From NCBI RefSeq assembly GCF_021353235.1, contig NZ_JAJTWT010000001.1, positions 62,001 through 126,000 on the forward strand: a stretch of DNA of 64,000 nucleotides, given 5' to 3'. How positions within the stretch are numbered: position 1 is the first letter of the stretch; every line of letters starts with the position of its first letter. Of the stretch, positions 1 through 10,244 are shown piece by piece. The DNA is from Pelomonas caseinilytica (lineage in GTDB: Bacteria; Pseudomonadota; Gammaproteobacteria; Burkholderiales; Burkholderiaceae_C). The translations under genes and the position numbers were made by a program. Below the pieces are notes generated by a model. The model saw nothing but the letters and a program-made list of their open reading frames with translations, did not search any database and was not told the DNA's origin.

Positions 1-834
1 GTAGTGGCCGCATTCACCGCAGCACTCGGCCTGCACGGCGGGCTGGGTGTTGGCCACGGCCTCGTCCTGCGCCACCAGGCTTTGCAGCGAGATGCCCTTG
101 GTGCCCTGGCAGTGCGTGCACTTGACGCGCACGTAGTGCCACTGGGCCGCGCACAGGCCGCAGGCCAGGTAGCGGGCGCCCTCCCCGCCCAGCCTCTCCA
201 CCGAGGCCACGGGCCGCGAACCACAGCAGGGGCAGAGCGTGGGATCATCGGTGCGGCCGAAGGGCGCGATGGGGCCCTGGGCGTGGGCCTTGGCCGCCTG
301 CTGGACGAGGCGCACCCAGTGCAGTTGCAGGCCGGCGGCGATCAGCGGTGCGGCGGCCAGGTCCAGCCCCAGCATGACGCCGGACAGCAGGCGGCCGGCC
401 TGAGTCTCGAGATGCTCGTCGCTTGCCGCTGCGAGCTGACGGGCCGTCTCCTGGGCCGGGCCGGGGGCGACGTGACGGGCGAGGTCGGCGAGCAGGCCGC
501 GCAGGGCGTCGCGCCACACGGCGGCGCGCGGCCAGGGCGCGGGGCCGTCGGCCGGCAGCAGCGGCAGGCCGGCGCGGGCCGCGGCCTCGACGTCGTCCGG
601 CGTGGGCAGGGGCAGGTTGACGCCGGCCGACAGGGCACGGTGCTGGGCGTCCGCCAGCTCGGCCACGAAGAGCAGGAAGTCGCGCATCGCATGCCCCTCG
701 GCGAGGGCGCGCAGGCGCAGGGCGCGCTCGGCGAAGACGCCGGGCTCGGGCAGGTGCAGGAAGCTCAGTTGCTCGCCGGCACGGACGGCGATCTCTTCGG
801 GGCTGAGGAGTTTCTGGGAGGGGCTCGCGGTCAC
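1..834 (-). CDS. fdhE: Formate dehydrogenase accessory protein FdhE, 3' end outside window
   Basis: FdhE is a cytoplasmic rubredoxin-like protein that acts late in maturation of respiratory formate dehydrogenases. The 278 codons seen here run off the left edge, so only the last part is missing (family length is about 300). The C-terminal half shows the expected Cys pairs: CPCCGSRP, CGLC, CTHC and, just before the edge, CCGEC. The start is GTG, overlapping the fdnI stop in a GTGA junction, which indicates translational coupling. It is the fourth gene of the fdnG-fdxH-fdnI-fdhE operon. Assignment is secure from the Cys pattern plus context. Confidence 0.93.
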   Translation of the reverse strand, partial: MTASPSQKLLSPEEIAVRAGEQLSFLHLPEPGVFAERALRLRALAEGHAMRDFLLFVAELADAQHRALSAGVNLPLPTPDDVEAAARAGLPLLPADGPAPWPRAAVWRDALRGLLADLARHVAPGPAQETARQLAAASDEHLETQAGRLLSGVMLGLDLAAAPLIAAGLQLHWVRLVQQAAKAHAQGPIAPFGRTDDPTLCPCCGSRPVASVERLGGEGARYLACGLCAAQWHYVRVKCTHCQGTKGISLQSLVAQDEAVANTQPAVQAECCGECGHY

Positions 835-1454
835 TGCTTTCCTGTCATCTCGCGGTGCCAAAGAGCGTGATTCTGGCGCGCCCAGCCTTCGGTCACCGTT
901 CCGCGCGTCATGGCCCGGACGGTGCCCTTGACCCAGATGGCCGCGTAGACGTGCATGATGACGCCGAGCACCAGGGCGAAGGCACTGGCGGCATGCACGA
1001 GCACGGCGATGCGGCGCAGCAGGATGGGGAAGGCGTTGGCGAACCAGGGCTGCCAGAACATGAAGCCGGTGACGAGCAGCAGCAGCAGGCAGACGCTCAT
1101 CAGCCAGAACACGCCCTTCTGGCCGGCGTTGTACTTGCCCACCGGCGGCATGGCGGCCTTGTTGCCGCGAAGCATGTCGGCGCTGTGGGCCACCCACTCG
1201 CGGTCCACCGGGACGAGGACGTTCTGGCGCCACAGGCGGAAGAACATCACGGCGAAGGCCAGCACCATGGCCACCCCGAAGAAGGGGTGCAGGATGCGCG
1301 TCCAGACGCCGCCACCGAACAGGCCGCTGAAGAAGAACAGGCTGGGGTGGAAGAAGGCCAGCCCCGACAGGGCGGCGAGGAAGAACAGCAGGGCGATGAA
1401 CCAGTGGTTCATGCGCTCGCTGTCGCTGTAGCGCTGCAGGAAACGGGTTGCCAT
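831..1454 (-). CDS. fdnI: Formate dehydrogenase gamma subunit, cytochrome b556
   Basis: This 207-residue inner-membrane protein anchors formate dehydrogenase and passes electrons from the Fe-S subunit through two b hemes to quinone. Four hydrophobic segments are visible (about 20-40, 53-78, 115-135 and 150-172), with conserved His residues near the membrane faces (NHWF near 17, LHPFFG near 57, and HAASA and MHVYA in the last helix), as in FdnI/FdoI. The ATG follows an AAGGAGG ribosome site, 11 bases after the fdxH stop. The 3' end overlaps the fdhE start. Confidence 0.95.
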   Translation of the reverse strand: MATRFLQRYSDSERMNHWFIALLFFLAALSGLAFFHPSLFFFSGLFGGGVWTRILHPFFGVAMVLAFAVMFFRLWRQNVLVPVDREWVAHSADMLRGNKAAMPPVGKYNAGQKGVFWLMSVCLLLLLVTGFMFWQPWFANAFPILLRRIAVLVHAASAFALVLGVIMHVYAAIWVKGTVRAMTRGTVTEGWARQNHALWHREMTGKQ

Positions 1455-1465
1455 CGTGCCCTCCT

Positions 1466-2371
1466 TCAGGCGTCGGCCTGGTCGGCCTCGTCGGTGGCCT
1501 TGGCGTCCGCCCCGTCCGGGTCCTCGACGGGGCCGACCTTCATGTAGTGGAAGAAGCCGGCCACCGCCGCGCCGATCATGGCCGCGACGGCCAGGGGCTT
1601 GGCGGCGCCCTTCCACAAGGACACCAGCGGGCTGATCTTGGGATCGGCCGGCAGGCCATGGTAAAGCTCGGGCTTGTCGGCATGCTGCAGCACGTAGACG
1701 ACGTGGGTGCCGCCGACGCCCTGGGGGTCGTAGACGCCCGCGTTGGCATAGCCGCGCTCCTTCAGGTCGGCCACGCGGCCGGCACCGAAGTCGAGCATGT
1801 CGTCCTTGGTGCCGAAGCGGATGGCGCCCGTCGGGCAGGCCTTGGCGCAGGCCGGCTCCAGGCCGACGCCGACACGGTCGGAGCACAGGCTGCACTTGTA
1901 GGCCTTGTTGTCGACCTGGGACAGGCGCGGCACGTCGAAGGGGCAGCCGGTGACGCAGTTGCCGCAGCCGATGCAGTGCTCGGAGATGAAGTCGACGATG
2001 CCGTTCGTGTACTTCACGATGGCGCCGGGCGCCGGGCAGCTCTTGAGGCAGCCCGGGTCCTCGCAGTGCATGCAGCCGTCCTTGCGGATCAGCCACTCGA
2101 GGCGGTCCTTCTCGACCTCCACCTCCGAGAAGCGCATGACCGTCCAGCTCTGCGGCGTCAGGTCGCGCGGGTTGTCGTAGGTGCCGTGGTTCTCGCCGAC
2201 CTCGTCGCGCAGGTCGTTCCACTGCATGCAGGCCACCTGGCAGGCCTTGCAGCCGATGCAGGAGGACACGTCGATGAGCTTGGCGACCTCGGCGACGTGG
2301 CGGCGCGCCTCAGGCGGCTGGGTCGTGGTCGCCGAGCGCGCGGCGATGTCGAGGGATTGAAGTGATGACAT
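1466..2371 (-). CDS. fdxH: Formate dehydrogenase iron-sulfur (beta) subunit
   Basis: This 301-residue electron-transfer subunit links the molybdopterin/selenocysteine active site to the cytochrome b subunit. Four ferredoxin-like Cys clusters are seen in order: [11 protein letters not shown] (about 38-48), [14 protein letters not shown] (about 100), [12 protein letters not shown] (about 133) and CSLCSDR...CAKACP (about 160-180). A single C-terminal membrane helix ([16 protein letters not shown]) faces the periplasmic holoenzyme arrangement known for FdnH/FdoH. The ATG is preceded by GAGGAGG and begins 9 bases after the fdnG stop. Confidence 0.96.
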   Translation of the reverse strand: MSSLQSLDIAARSATTTQPPEARRHVAEVAKLIDVSSCIGCKACQVACMQWNDLRDEVGENHGTYDNPRDLTPQSWTVMRFSEVEVEKDRLEWLIRKDGCMHCEDPGCLKSCPAPGAIVKYTNGIVDFISEHCIGCGNCVTGCPFDVPRLSQVDNKAYKCSLCSDRVGVGLEPACAKACPTGAIRFGTKDDMLDFGAGRVADLKERGYANAGVYDPQGVGGTHVVYVLQHADKPELYHGLPADPKISPLVSLWKGAAKPLAVAAMIGAAVAGFFHYMKVGPVEDPDGADAKATDEADQADA

Positions 2372-2380
2372 CGTCCCTCC

Positions 2381-5300
2381 TCAGGCTTTTTCCAGGTTCA
2401 CTGTGAAGGCCTTGAACTCCGGCGTCTGGGTGTTCGCGTCGCCCACGAAGGGGGTCAGCGTATTGACCAGGTAGCCGGGCTTGGCCACACCGACGAAGCC
2501 CCAGTGGTTGGGCAGGCCCACGGTGTGCACGCGCTTGCCGTCGACGTCCAGCGAGGCGATGCGCTTGGTGACGACGGCCACGGCCTTGATGAAGCCGCGG
2601 TTGCTCGTCACCTTGACCCAGTCGCCGTTGGCCACGCCCTTCTCCTTGGCCAGCTCCTCGCCGATCTCGACGAACTGCTGCGGCTGCACGATGGCCGAGG
2701 TGCGCACGTTCTTGGTCCAGTAGTGGAAGTGCTCGGTCAGCCGGTAGCTGGTGGCCACGTAGGGGAAGTCCTTGGGCTTGCCGAAGGCCTCCATGTCGCT
2801 CTTGAAGACGCGCGCGGCCGGGTTGGACTTGGCCTTGGCGTTGTTCGGGTGCATGGGGTTGGCCGGCAGCGGCGACTCGAAGGGCTCGTAGTGCTCGGGC
2901 AGCGGGCCGTCCACCATGCCGCTCGGCGCGAAGAGGCGGGCCACGCCTTCCGAGGTCATGATGAAGGGCCGCACGGCATCGGCGTCCGTCGGGTTGGCAT
3001 CGGGCCGGATGTCGGGCACGTCGGAGCCGCCCCACTTCTCGCCGTTCCAGGCCACCAGCCGGCGCTTGGCGTTCCAGGGCTTGCCAGTGGGGTCGCAGGA
3101 GGCCGCGTTGTAGAGCACGCGCCGGTTCGCCGGCCAGGCCCAGGCCCAGTTCAGCGTCTGGCCGATGCCGTAGGGGTCGGCGTTGTCGCGGCGGGCCATC
3201 TGGTTGCCGGCCTGGGTCCAGGCGCCGGAGTAGATCCAGCAGCCGCAGGACGTGGAGCCGTCGTCGCGCAACTGGCCGAAGCCGGCGAGCTGCTCGCCGG
3301 CCTTGACCAGCACCTTGGTCGGGTCCTTGGGGTCGGTGACGTCGGCCAGGGCCTTGCCGTTGTACTCCTTGGCCAGCTCCTCGGCCGAGGGGTTGGTGGG
3401 CTGCAGGTAGGGCCAGGTGAGGTTGAGGATGGGATCGGGGAAGGCGCCGCCTTCCTTGGCGTAGGCGGCCCGCATGCGGGTGAACAGCTGGGCGATGATC
3501 TCCGGGTCGCCCTTGGCCTCGCCCGGGGGCTCGGCGCCCTTCCAGTGCCACTGCAGCCAGCGGCCGGAGTTGGTGAGCGAGCCGTCCTCCTCGGCGAAGC
3601 AGGTGCTCGGGAAGCGGATGACCGTCGTCTGGATCTCCTCGCTCTTCACGTCATGGTGCTCGCCGTGGTTCTTCCAGAACTCGGCAGTCTCGGTGTTGAG
3701 CGGGTCGATGACGACGAGGAACTTCAGTTTGGACAGCCCGTCGACGACCTTCTTCTTGTTCGGGAAGCTGCCCACCGGGTTGAAGCCCTGGCAGATGTAG
3801 CCGTTGAGCTTGCCCTGGTTCATCAGCTCGAAGGTCTGCAGGACGTCGTAGCCCTTGTCCCACTTGGGCAGGTAGTGGAAGGCCCACTCGTTCTCGGCCG
3901 TCGCGGCCTTGCCCCACCAGGCCTTCTGCTGGCTCACGAAGAACTTGGGGTAGTTCTGCCAGAAGCTCATCTGCCCCGGCCGCAGGGGCTTGAGGGCGCG
4001 GGTCTTGTAGTAGGTGTCGAGGTCCTGCTCGCCGTCGCGGGCCAGGCTCATATAACCCGTCAGCGACGTGGACAGCAGGCCCAGGTCGGTCAGGCCCTGG
4101 ATGTTGGAGTGGCCGCGCAGCGCGTTCATGCCGCCACCCGGAAGGCCGATGTTGCCCAGCAGCAGCTGCATGATGGCGCCGGTGCGGATCATCTGCGAGC
4201 CGTAGCTGTGCTGCGTCCAGCCCAGGGCGTACATGATGGTCATCACCTTGTCCGGCCGCGAGGTCTCCGCGATCATTTCGCACACCTTCAGGAACTTGTC
4301 CTGCGGCGTGCCGGTGATCTTGCTGACCTGCTCGGGCGTGTAGCGCGAGTAGTGCGCCTTCATCACGTTGAGCACGCAGCGCGGGTGTTCCAGCGTCGGG
4401 TCGACCTTGGCGAAGCCCTTGTCGTCGAGCTCGTAGCCCCAGCTCTTGTTGTCGTAGCGGCGCTTGGCTTCGTCGTAGCCGCTGAAGATGCCGTCCTGGA
4501 ACTTGTAGTCCTCGCCGACGATGAAGCTGGCGTTGGTGTAGTTCTTGACGTACTCGGTCTGGATCTTGTTGTGCGTCAGCAGGTAGTTGATGACGCCGCC
4601 CAGGAAGGCGATGTCCGACCCCGCGCGGATGGGCGCGTAGTAGTCGCTCATGGCCGCCGAGCGCGTGAAGCGCGGGTCGACGACGAGCAGCTTGGCCTTG
4701 TTGTGCTGCTTGGCTTCGATGACCCACTTGAACCCGCAGGGGTGGGCCTCGGCGGCATTGCCGCCCATGATCAGGACAAGGTCTGCGTTCTTGATGTCCA
4801 CCCAGTGGTTGGTCATCGCGCCGCGGCCGAACGTCGGGGCCAGACTGGCCACCGTCGGGCCGTGTCAGACACGTGCCTGGTTGTCGAATGCCAGCAGCCC
4901 CATCGAGCGCATCGCCTTGTGGGTGATGTAGCCCGCTTCGTTGGAGGATGCGCTCGCGCAGAGCATGCCGGTGGTGAGCCAGCGGTTGACGGTCTTGCCG
5001 TCGGCGTTGGTGGCTTGGAAGTTGGCGTCGCGGTCGGCCTTCATGAGCTTGACGACGCGGTTCAGCGCCTCGTCCCAGCTGACGCGCTTCCACTCCTTGG
5101 CGCCGGGCTCGCGGATCTCGGGGTACTTCAGGCGGTTGGGGCTGTGGACGAAGTCCAGCAGGCCGGCGCCCTTGGGGCAGAGGGTGCCGCGGTTGACCGG
5201 GTGGTCGGGGTCGCCCTCGATGTGGATGATGCTGGAGGCGACGTTCTTGGCCTTGTCGCCCAGGCTGTACATGATGATGCCGCAGCCCACCGAGCAATAG

Positions 5301-5452
5301 GGGCAGGTGTTGCGGGTCTCGGTCGCCCGGGAGAGCTTGAAGTTGCGCGCCTCCGCCAGGGCCGCCGTCGGCGAGAACCCTAGGGCCACCAGGCTGGACG
5401 CCGCCAGCCCCGCACCGCTCACCCGGAAGAATTGCCTCCGGTTCATGTCCAT
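2381..5452 (-). CDS. fdnG: Selenocysteine formate dehydrogenase major (alpha) subunit
   Basis: This 1,023-residue periplasmic catalytic subunit oxidises formate to CO2 at a molybdenum bis-MGD centre. Residue 196 is an in-frame UGA (4867-4865), inside the family motif NQARV-U-HGPTV, so the gene is one ORF interrupted only by a selenocysteine codon. The N-terminus MDMNRRQFF is a twin-arginine signal, and CPYCSVGCG near 50 binds the 4Fe-4S cluster. The protein then tracks E. coli FdnG/FdoG throughout and ends in NLEKA. The start at 5452 follows an AGGAGA site; an upstream in-frame extension to 5593 lacks family similarity. Selenocysteine machinery (selA, selB, selC) must be encoded outside this window. 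Confidence 0.97.
4838..4867 (-). promoter_or_regulatory. Selenocysteine UGA codon and bacterial SECIS hairpin in fdnG
   Basis: On the mRNA, the UGA (4867-4865) is followed within 11 bases by a hairpin. A CGG, an unpaired U and GGCC (4850-4847) pair with GGCC (4841-4838) and CCG. The apical loop is AGUCU (4846-4842). A bulged U below a short GC stem with a GUCU-type loop is the layout that SelB recognises in E. coli fdhF/fdnG. It directs selenocysteine insertion rather than termination. Confidence 0.9.
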
Positions 5453-5629
5453 TCGGCTGTCTCCTGCGGACCCTCGCCCGCTCGTGGAAGAAAAGAAGCC
5501 TGCGACCCTCGATGGCCGCCGCCCCGCGATTTCTTCACAAAGACGCCGCCTTGTCCATTGAGGGCAATCCGGGGGACCAAACCGCTCGGACATGTGGAAC
5601 CGTCAGTTCCGCGTCAGGCAGACGCGGCG

Positions 5630-6724
5630 TCAGGTGGACTTGGAGATGGAGATACTGGGGAACTTGGACGAATAGTCCTTGCCTTGCGCGGCGATCTTGG
5701 CGGCCACCTTGCGGGCCAGCGCCTTGTAGAGCGCAGCCACCTCGCCGTCGGGCTCGGCCGCCACGGTGGGCGTGCCGGAGTCGGCCTGGGCGCGGATGCT
5801 CATGGCCAGGGGCAGCGAGGCCAGCAGCTCGGTGCCGTACTGGGCCGCCATCTTCTGGCCGCCCTCGGCGCCGAAGATGTGCTCGACGTGGCCGCAGTTG
5901 GAGCAGATGTGCACGGCCATGTTCTCGACGATGCCGAGGATGGGCACGCCCACCTTCTCGAACATCTTCAGGCCCTTCTTGGCATCGATGAGGGCGATGT
6001 CCTGCGGCGTCGTCACGATGACGGCCCCGGTCACGGGCACGCGCTGCGACAGCGTCAGCTGGATGTCGCCGGTGCCCGGGGGCATGTCGACGATGAGGTA
6101 GTCCAGCTCCTGCCAGCGGGTCTGGCGCAGCAGTTGCTCCAGCGCCTGGGTGGCCATGGGGCCGCGCCAGATCATGGCCTGGTCGTCGTCCACCAGGAAG
6201 CCGATGGAGTTGACCTGCAGGCCGTGGGCGACGTGGGGCTCCATGGTCTGGCCGTCCAGGGTCTCCGGCCGGCCGCTGGCGCCCAGCATCAGCGGCTGGC
6301 TGGGACCGTAGACGTCGGCGTCGAGCACGCCGACGCGCGCCCCTTCGGCAGCCAGGGCCAGGGCGAGGTTGGCGGCCGTGGTGCTCTTGCCCACGCCGCC
6401 CTTGCCGGAAGCGACGGCGATGATGTTCTTCACGCCGGGCAGCAGCTGCACGCCGCGCTGCACGGCATGGGCGACGACCCGGGTGGCGATGGCGACGCTG
6501 ACGTTGCCCACGCCGGGCACGCCGCGGGCCGCGGCCACCAGGGCCGCCCGCAGGGCCGGATGCAGGCTGGCGGCCGGATAGCCCAGCTCGACGTCGATGG
6601 CCACGTCGGCGCCCTCGACCTTGACCGAATTGATCGCCCTGGCCTCGCCCAGCGTTCGGCCGCTGCCGGGGTCGACGACGGCTTGCAGCAGGGGTTGAAG
6701 CTGGGCTTCGGTGATGGCGGTCAT
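5630..6724 (-). CDS. apbC: Mrp/ApbC-family iron-sulfur cluster carrier ATPase
   Basis: This 364-residue P-loop protein carries and inserts Fe-S clusters into client proteins in the cytoplasm. It has an N-terminal DUF59/MIP18-like domain (about 1-95), then the deviant Walker A GKGGVGKSTTAANLALA (about 105-121), the switch segment DMPPGTGD, and the cluster-binding CxxC in ICSNCGH near 270. The chosen start (MTAITEAQ) begins the DUF59 domain; an upstream in-frame extension is low-complexity and unrelated. It lies just upstream of the formate dehydrogenase operon on the same strand, separated by about 180 bases, and may serve that multi-cluster enzyme, though it is a general housekeeping factor. 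Confidence 0.94.
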   Translation of the reverse strand: MTAITEAQLQPLLQAVVDPGSGRTLGEARAINSVKVEGADVAIDVELGYPAASLHPALRAALVAAARGVPGVGNVSVAIATRVVAHAVQRGVQLLPGVKNIIAVASGKGGVGKSTTAANLALALAAEGARVGVLDADVYGPSQPLMLGASGRPETLDGQTMEPHVAHGLQVNSIGFLVDDDQAMIWRGPMATQALEQLLRQTRWQELDYLIVDMPPGTGDIQLTLSQRVPVTGAVIVTTPQDIALIDAKKGLKMFEKVGVPILGIVENMAVHICSNCGHVEHIFGAEGGQKMAAQYGTELLASLPLAMSIRAQADSGTPTVAAEPDGEVAALYKALARKVAAKIAAQGKDYSSKFPSISISKST

Positions 6725-6839
6725 GGCAGGCAGGAGTTCACGGGGAGACGAAGCGGGCAGTCTAGCGGCCGGCTGCATGGCAGGTAGTTGAAAGGTTTGT
6801 GCGTAGAGTGCGCCGATCCACTCGCCGGAGACGCCCTGC

Positions 6840-7745
6840 ATGCCGCGCCCTGCCCTGCTGTTCGCCACCGCCGCCCTGCTGGGCGTGGCGGCCATGGGCG
6901 CCGCCCGGGCCGGCGACGGCAAGCTGCTGCTGACCGGCGGCGTCTCCAGCATCGACGGCGCAGCCGGAGGCGGCCTGACGCCCTGGGCCCTGACCGGCAG
7001 CTACGCGACGACCGGCGAAGTCGGCGTCACGGCCTTCGCCACGCGGGTGCGGACCGGCGACTACGGGCTGACGGACCAGGGCCTGGCCGTCTCGGCCTGG
7101 GACCGCCTGGAGCTCAGCCTCGCCCGCCAGGACCTCGACACCGGCGCCAACCTGGCGCCCCTCGGCCTGGCCGGCCTGCACCTGCGCCAAGACATCGTCG
7201 GCCTCAAGCTCCGCGTCGCGGGCGAGGCCATCCTCGACAGCGACCGGTTCATGCCCCAGGTCGCCATCGGCCTGCAGCACAAGAAGACCCATGCTGGCGC
7301 GCTCGGTCCCACCCTCTTCGGCCCGCTCGGCGCCCGCGCGTCGGGCCACGACGCCTACATCAGCGCCACCAAGCTGTGGCTGGCCCAGGGCCTGCTCGCC
7401 AACCTGACGCTGCGGGTCACCCGCGCCAACCAGAACGGCCTGCTGGGTTTCGGCGGCGCCCAGGGCGGCGGACGCAGGCTCGAGCCCGAGCTGTCGCTGG
7501 CCCGGCTGCTGCGCAGGGACCTGGCCGTCGGCCTCGAATACCGCGCCAAGCCCGACAACCTCGCCGACTCCGTCCTCGGCCACGGCGCGCTGAAGGAAGA
7601 CGACTGGAAGGACGTCTTCGTCGCCTGGGCGCCCAACAAGCATGTCTCGCTGACGGCCGCCTGGGTGGACCTGGGGCGCATCGCCCCGGGCGTGCAGCCC
7701 AGGCGCCAGACGGGCGGCTACCTGTCCGTGCAACTCGCGCTTTAG
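6840..7745 (+). CDS. DUF3034 envelope protein
   Basis: This is a 301-residue exported protein of unknown function. A signal peptide covers about residues 1-24 (cleavage near GAARA-GDG). The mature protein opens with KLLLTGGVSSIDGAAGGG, the signature of the DUF3034 family, and continues as alternating short beta strands (LAVSAWDRLELSLAR, LTLRVTRANQNGLLGFGG, VFVAWAPNKHVSLTAAWVDLG). This suggests an outer-membrane beta barrel. It is divergent from apbC with 115 bases between the starts. Function is unknown; family assignment is from the conserved N-terminal and C-terminal blocks. Confidence 0.85.
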   Translation: MPRPALLFATAALLGVAAMGAARAGDGKLLLTGGVSSIDGAAGGGLTPWALTGSYATTGEVGVTAFATRVRTGDYGLTDQGLAVSAWDRLELSLARQDLDTGANLAPLGLAGLHLRQDIVGLKLRVAGEAILDSDRFMPQVAIGLQHKKTHAGALGPTLFGPLGARASGHDAYISATKLWLAQGLLANLTLRVTRANQNGLLGFGGAQGGGRRLEPELSLARLLRRDLAVGLEYRAKPDNLADSVLGHGALKEDDWKDVFVAWAPNKHVSLTAAWVDLGRIAPGVQPRRQTGGYLSVQLAL

Positions 7746-7868
7746 CGTTCCTGCGCGTGACCCGCGAAATCGTCACGCCGGTGATTGATTGGCCCCGCCC
7801 GGGTAAAGAAGATTTGCGTTGACCGACCAGCCACAGGCGGGCGCAGCGCACATGGCAAGCTGACGGCC

Positions 7869-10184
7869 ATGCAACTCCTCCGTGTCCCTGCGGCCGCCGC
7901 GCTGGTGGCCTGCGGCGGCTTGTCCGCGTCCGCCGCCTTCGCCCAGGCCCAACCCGCGGCGCCAGATGCCGCCGCCTCCGCCCCTGCGCGCCCGGCCCGG
8001 CCGGCCGACGACCCCGCGGGCCGAGCGCGGAAGGAGCAGCTCCACCGCGTGGAGGTCGACGGCCGGGCCAGCGACGAATCCATGCGCCGCGCCTCCACCG
8101 CCAGCAAGATCGTCATCACCCGCGAGGAGATCGACCGCTACGGCGATTCCACGATCGGCGAAGTCATCAAGCGCCTGCCGGGCGTGACCACGGGCGGCCG
8201 GCCCGGCCGCGGCGGCGACATCCGCATGCGCGGCATGGGCGGCGGCTATACCCAGGTGCTCGTCAACGGCGAGCGCATGCCGCCCGGCTTCTCGCTCGAC
8301 CAGCTGCCGCCCGACCAGGTCGAGCGCATCGAGGTGCTGCGCGCGCCCACCGCCGAATACGGGGCCCGCGCCATCGCCGGCACCATCAACATCGTGCTGC
8401 GTGAGGCCCTGCAAAAGCGCGTCAACGACCTGCGGCTGCAGCTGTCCGAGGAGCGCGGCAAGCTGCGGCCCAACATCGGCTGGACGCGCAACGACAAGCT
8501 CGGCCAAGCAGGGGCCTACAACATCACGCTGAACGCCACGCGCAACGCGCGCATCGACGACTTCAACAGCACCAGCACCACGCATCTGCTGGCCACCGGC
8601 CAGGACAGCACCGTCATCAACCACGGCCGCAACAACGCGTCCAACGAATCGCTGAACCTGAATGCGCGCCTTCAATGGCGCGAGCCCGATGGCGACAGCT
8701 TCTCGTTGCAGCCCTTCATCGTCGTGAGCCGCAGCTCGGGCGACAACGTCTTCGCCCAGACGCAGAGCGCCTGCAGCAGCGACCCCGCCAGCCAGATCCG
8801 CTGCCTGAACTACGACCACGCCGACACCGGCAGCCGCAACCGCTCGGCCATGGGCCGGCTGCACGGGCAGTGGCAGCACCGCCTCGGCGAGGGCACGCGG
8901 CTCGAGCTGCGCGGTGCCCTGGGCCGCATGAACGCCCACGGCCACAGCGAGCGCGAGGAGAGCATGCACGGCGCCGTCTACCGCACCCAGGACGACACGA
9001 CCGACAGCCACCACGACTCCTGGAGCGCGGCGGCCAAGCTGTCCCACCAGATGGCGAGCGAGCACAGCCTGGTCGGCGGCCTGGAAGCCGAGGGCCAGGA
9101 CCTCGACCAGACACGCGTGACGCTGCAGAACGGCCGGCCGCTGCCGGCCCTGCAGGACTTCGGCGACAACCTGTCCGCCTCGACGCGCCGTTATGCCTAC
9201 TACGCCCAGGACGAATGGAGCGTGGGCAAGCGCTGGAGCTTCTACGCCGGGCTGCGCGGCGAGAGCATCGAGACCTCCGGCAGCAGCGCCGGCAACCCCG
9301 TGCGCAACCGCTCCTCGGTCTGGACGCCGCTGCTGCATGCGGTCTGGAAGTTCAACGAGGCCAGCCGCGACCAGATCCGCGCCAGCCTGACCCGTTCCTA
9401 CCGCAGTCCCAACCTGCAGGACCTGATCGCGCGGCCCAGCATCAACTCCCAGTACGCCTGCCCTGACAACGCTCCCTGCGGCGCCAACCTCATCAACTAC
9501 CCGGACCGCATGGGCAACCCCGACCTCAAGCCCGAAGTGGCCCGCGGCCTGGAGCTGGCCTACGAGAACTACCTGAGCCTGGGCGGCATCCTGAGCGTCA
9601 ATGCCTTCTACCGCCGCATCCAGGACCTGATCCGCGTGGAGACCGAGCTGGAGACGGTGAGCTGGGCCAGCGTGCCGCGCTGGGTTGCCCGCCCGCGCAA
9701 CATCGGCGGGGCGACGACCTATGGCGTCGAGCTGGAAGCCAAGTTCCGCCTCGACCAGTTCATGGCCGGCGCGCTGCCGGTCAACGTGCGCTCCAACCTG
9801 AGCCTGTTCCATTCCCGTGTCGACCGCATCCCCGGCCCTCACAACACGCTGGACCAGCAGCCTCGCGGCACGGCCAACCTGGGTTTCGACTACCGGCTGC
9901 GCAGCCTGCCGCTGACGCTGGGCGGCGACCTCAACTACACGCCCGCCTACCAGATCCAACAGACGGAGTTGCAACTGACCGAGCTGGACAAGAAGCGCGT
10001 CGCCGACGCGTTCGCGCTGTGGACGTTCAGCCCGACGCTGGGGGTGCGGGTGTCGGCGGCCAACCTGGCGCCGCTGGACTACTTCACCGGCAGCGTCATC
10101 ACGACCGACAAGGCGGTCATCACTTCGCGCAGTGGGGGGCCGAGCTATACGCAGTGGCAGGTGCGGTGCGAGATGAAGATTTGA
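7869..10184 (+). CDS. TonB-dependent outer-membrane receptor
   Basis: This 771-residue outer-membrane transporter would import a ferric siderophore or similar scarce ligand using TonB energy. It has a signal peptide (about 1-28, AFA/QAQ), a proline/alanine-rich linker, then a plug domain (about 70-190) with TIGEVIKRLPGVTTGG, RGMGGGYTQVLVNGERM and VERIEVLRAPTAEYG. A large beta barrel follows, with FYAGLRGE, RSYRSPNLQDL, NPDLKPEVARGLELAYE and a terminal YTQWQVRCEMKI strand. The last residue is Ile rather than the usual Phe. No Fur box, sigma regulator or TonB gene was recognised beside it, so the ligand cannot be named. Confidence 0.93.
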   Translation: MQLLRVPAAAALVACGGLSASAAFAQAQPAAPDAAASAPARPARPADDPAGRARKEQLHRVEVDGRASDESMRRASTASKIVITREEIDRYGDSTIGEVIKRLPGVTTGGRPGRGGDIRMRGMGGGYTQVLVNGERMPPGFSLDQLPPDQVERIEVLRAPTAEYGARAIAGTINIVLREALQKRVNDLRLQLSEERGKLRPNIGWTRNDKLGQAGAYNITLNATRNARIDDFNSTSTTHLLATGQDSTVINHGRNNASNESLNLNARLQWREPDGDSFSLQPFIVVSRSSGDNVFAQTQSACSSDPASQIRCLNYDHADTGSRNRSAMGRLHGQWQHRLGEGTRLELRGALGRMNAHGHSEREESMHGAVYRTQDDTTDSHHDSWSAAAKLSHQMASEHSLVGGLEAEGQDLDQTRVTLQNGRPLPALQDFGDNLSASTRRYAYYAQDEWSVGKRWSFYAGLRGESIETSGSSAGNPVRNRSSVWTPLLHAVWKFNEASRDQIRASLTRSYRSPNLQDLIARPSINSQYACPDNAPCGANLINYPDRMGNPDLKPEVARGLELAYENYLSLGGILSVNAFYRRIQDLIRVETELETVSWASVPRWVARPRNIGGATTYGVELEAKFRLDQFMAGALPVNVRSNLSLFHSRVDRIPGPHNTLDQQPRGTANLGFDYRLRSLPLTLGGDLNYTPAYQIQQTELQLTELDKKRVADAFALWTFSPTLGVRVSAANLAPLDYFTGSVITTDKAVITSRSGGPSYTQWQVRCEMKI

Positions 10185-10244
10185 GATTGGGTTTTGGGCG
10201 GGCTGCTTTTGCTCAGAGCGTTTTGACTCGGTGCGTTGTGTCGT

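Noticed and set aside
2504-5383. Very long open frame on the strand opposite fdnG
   Set aside because: It is an antisense shadow caused by high GC at third codon positions; the minus strand encodes an unmistakable formate dehydrogenase.
4852-5593. Possible separate genes or frameshift in fdnG
   Set aside because: The break is a single UGA at the known selenocysteine position with a SECIS hairpin; similarity to FdnG is continuous across it.
5453-5593. N-terminal extension of fdnG
   Set aside because: It precedes the twin-arginine signal, which must be near the N-terminus, and lacks family similarity.
10185-10244. Short tandem GTTTTGACTCGGTGC-like units after the TonB receptor
   Set aside because: Only two loosely similar units were seen, part of the edge of the inverted-repeat arm rather than a separate repeat.
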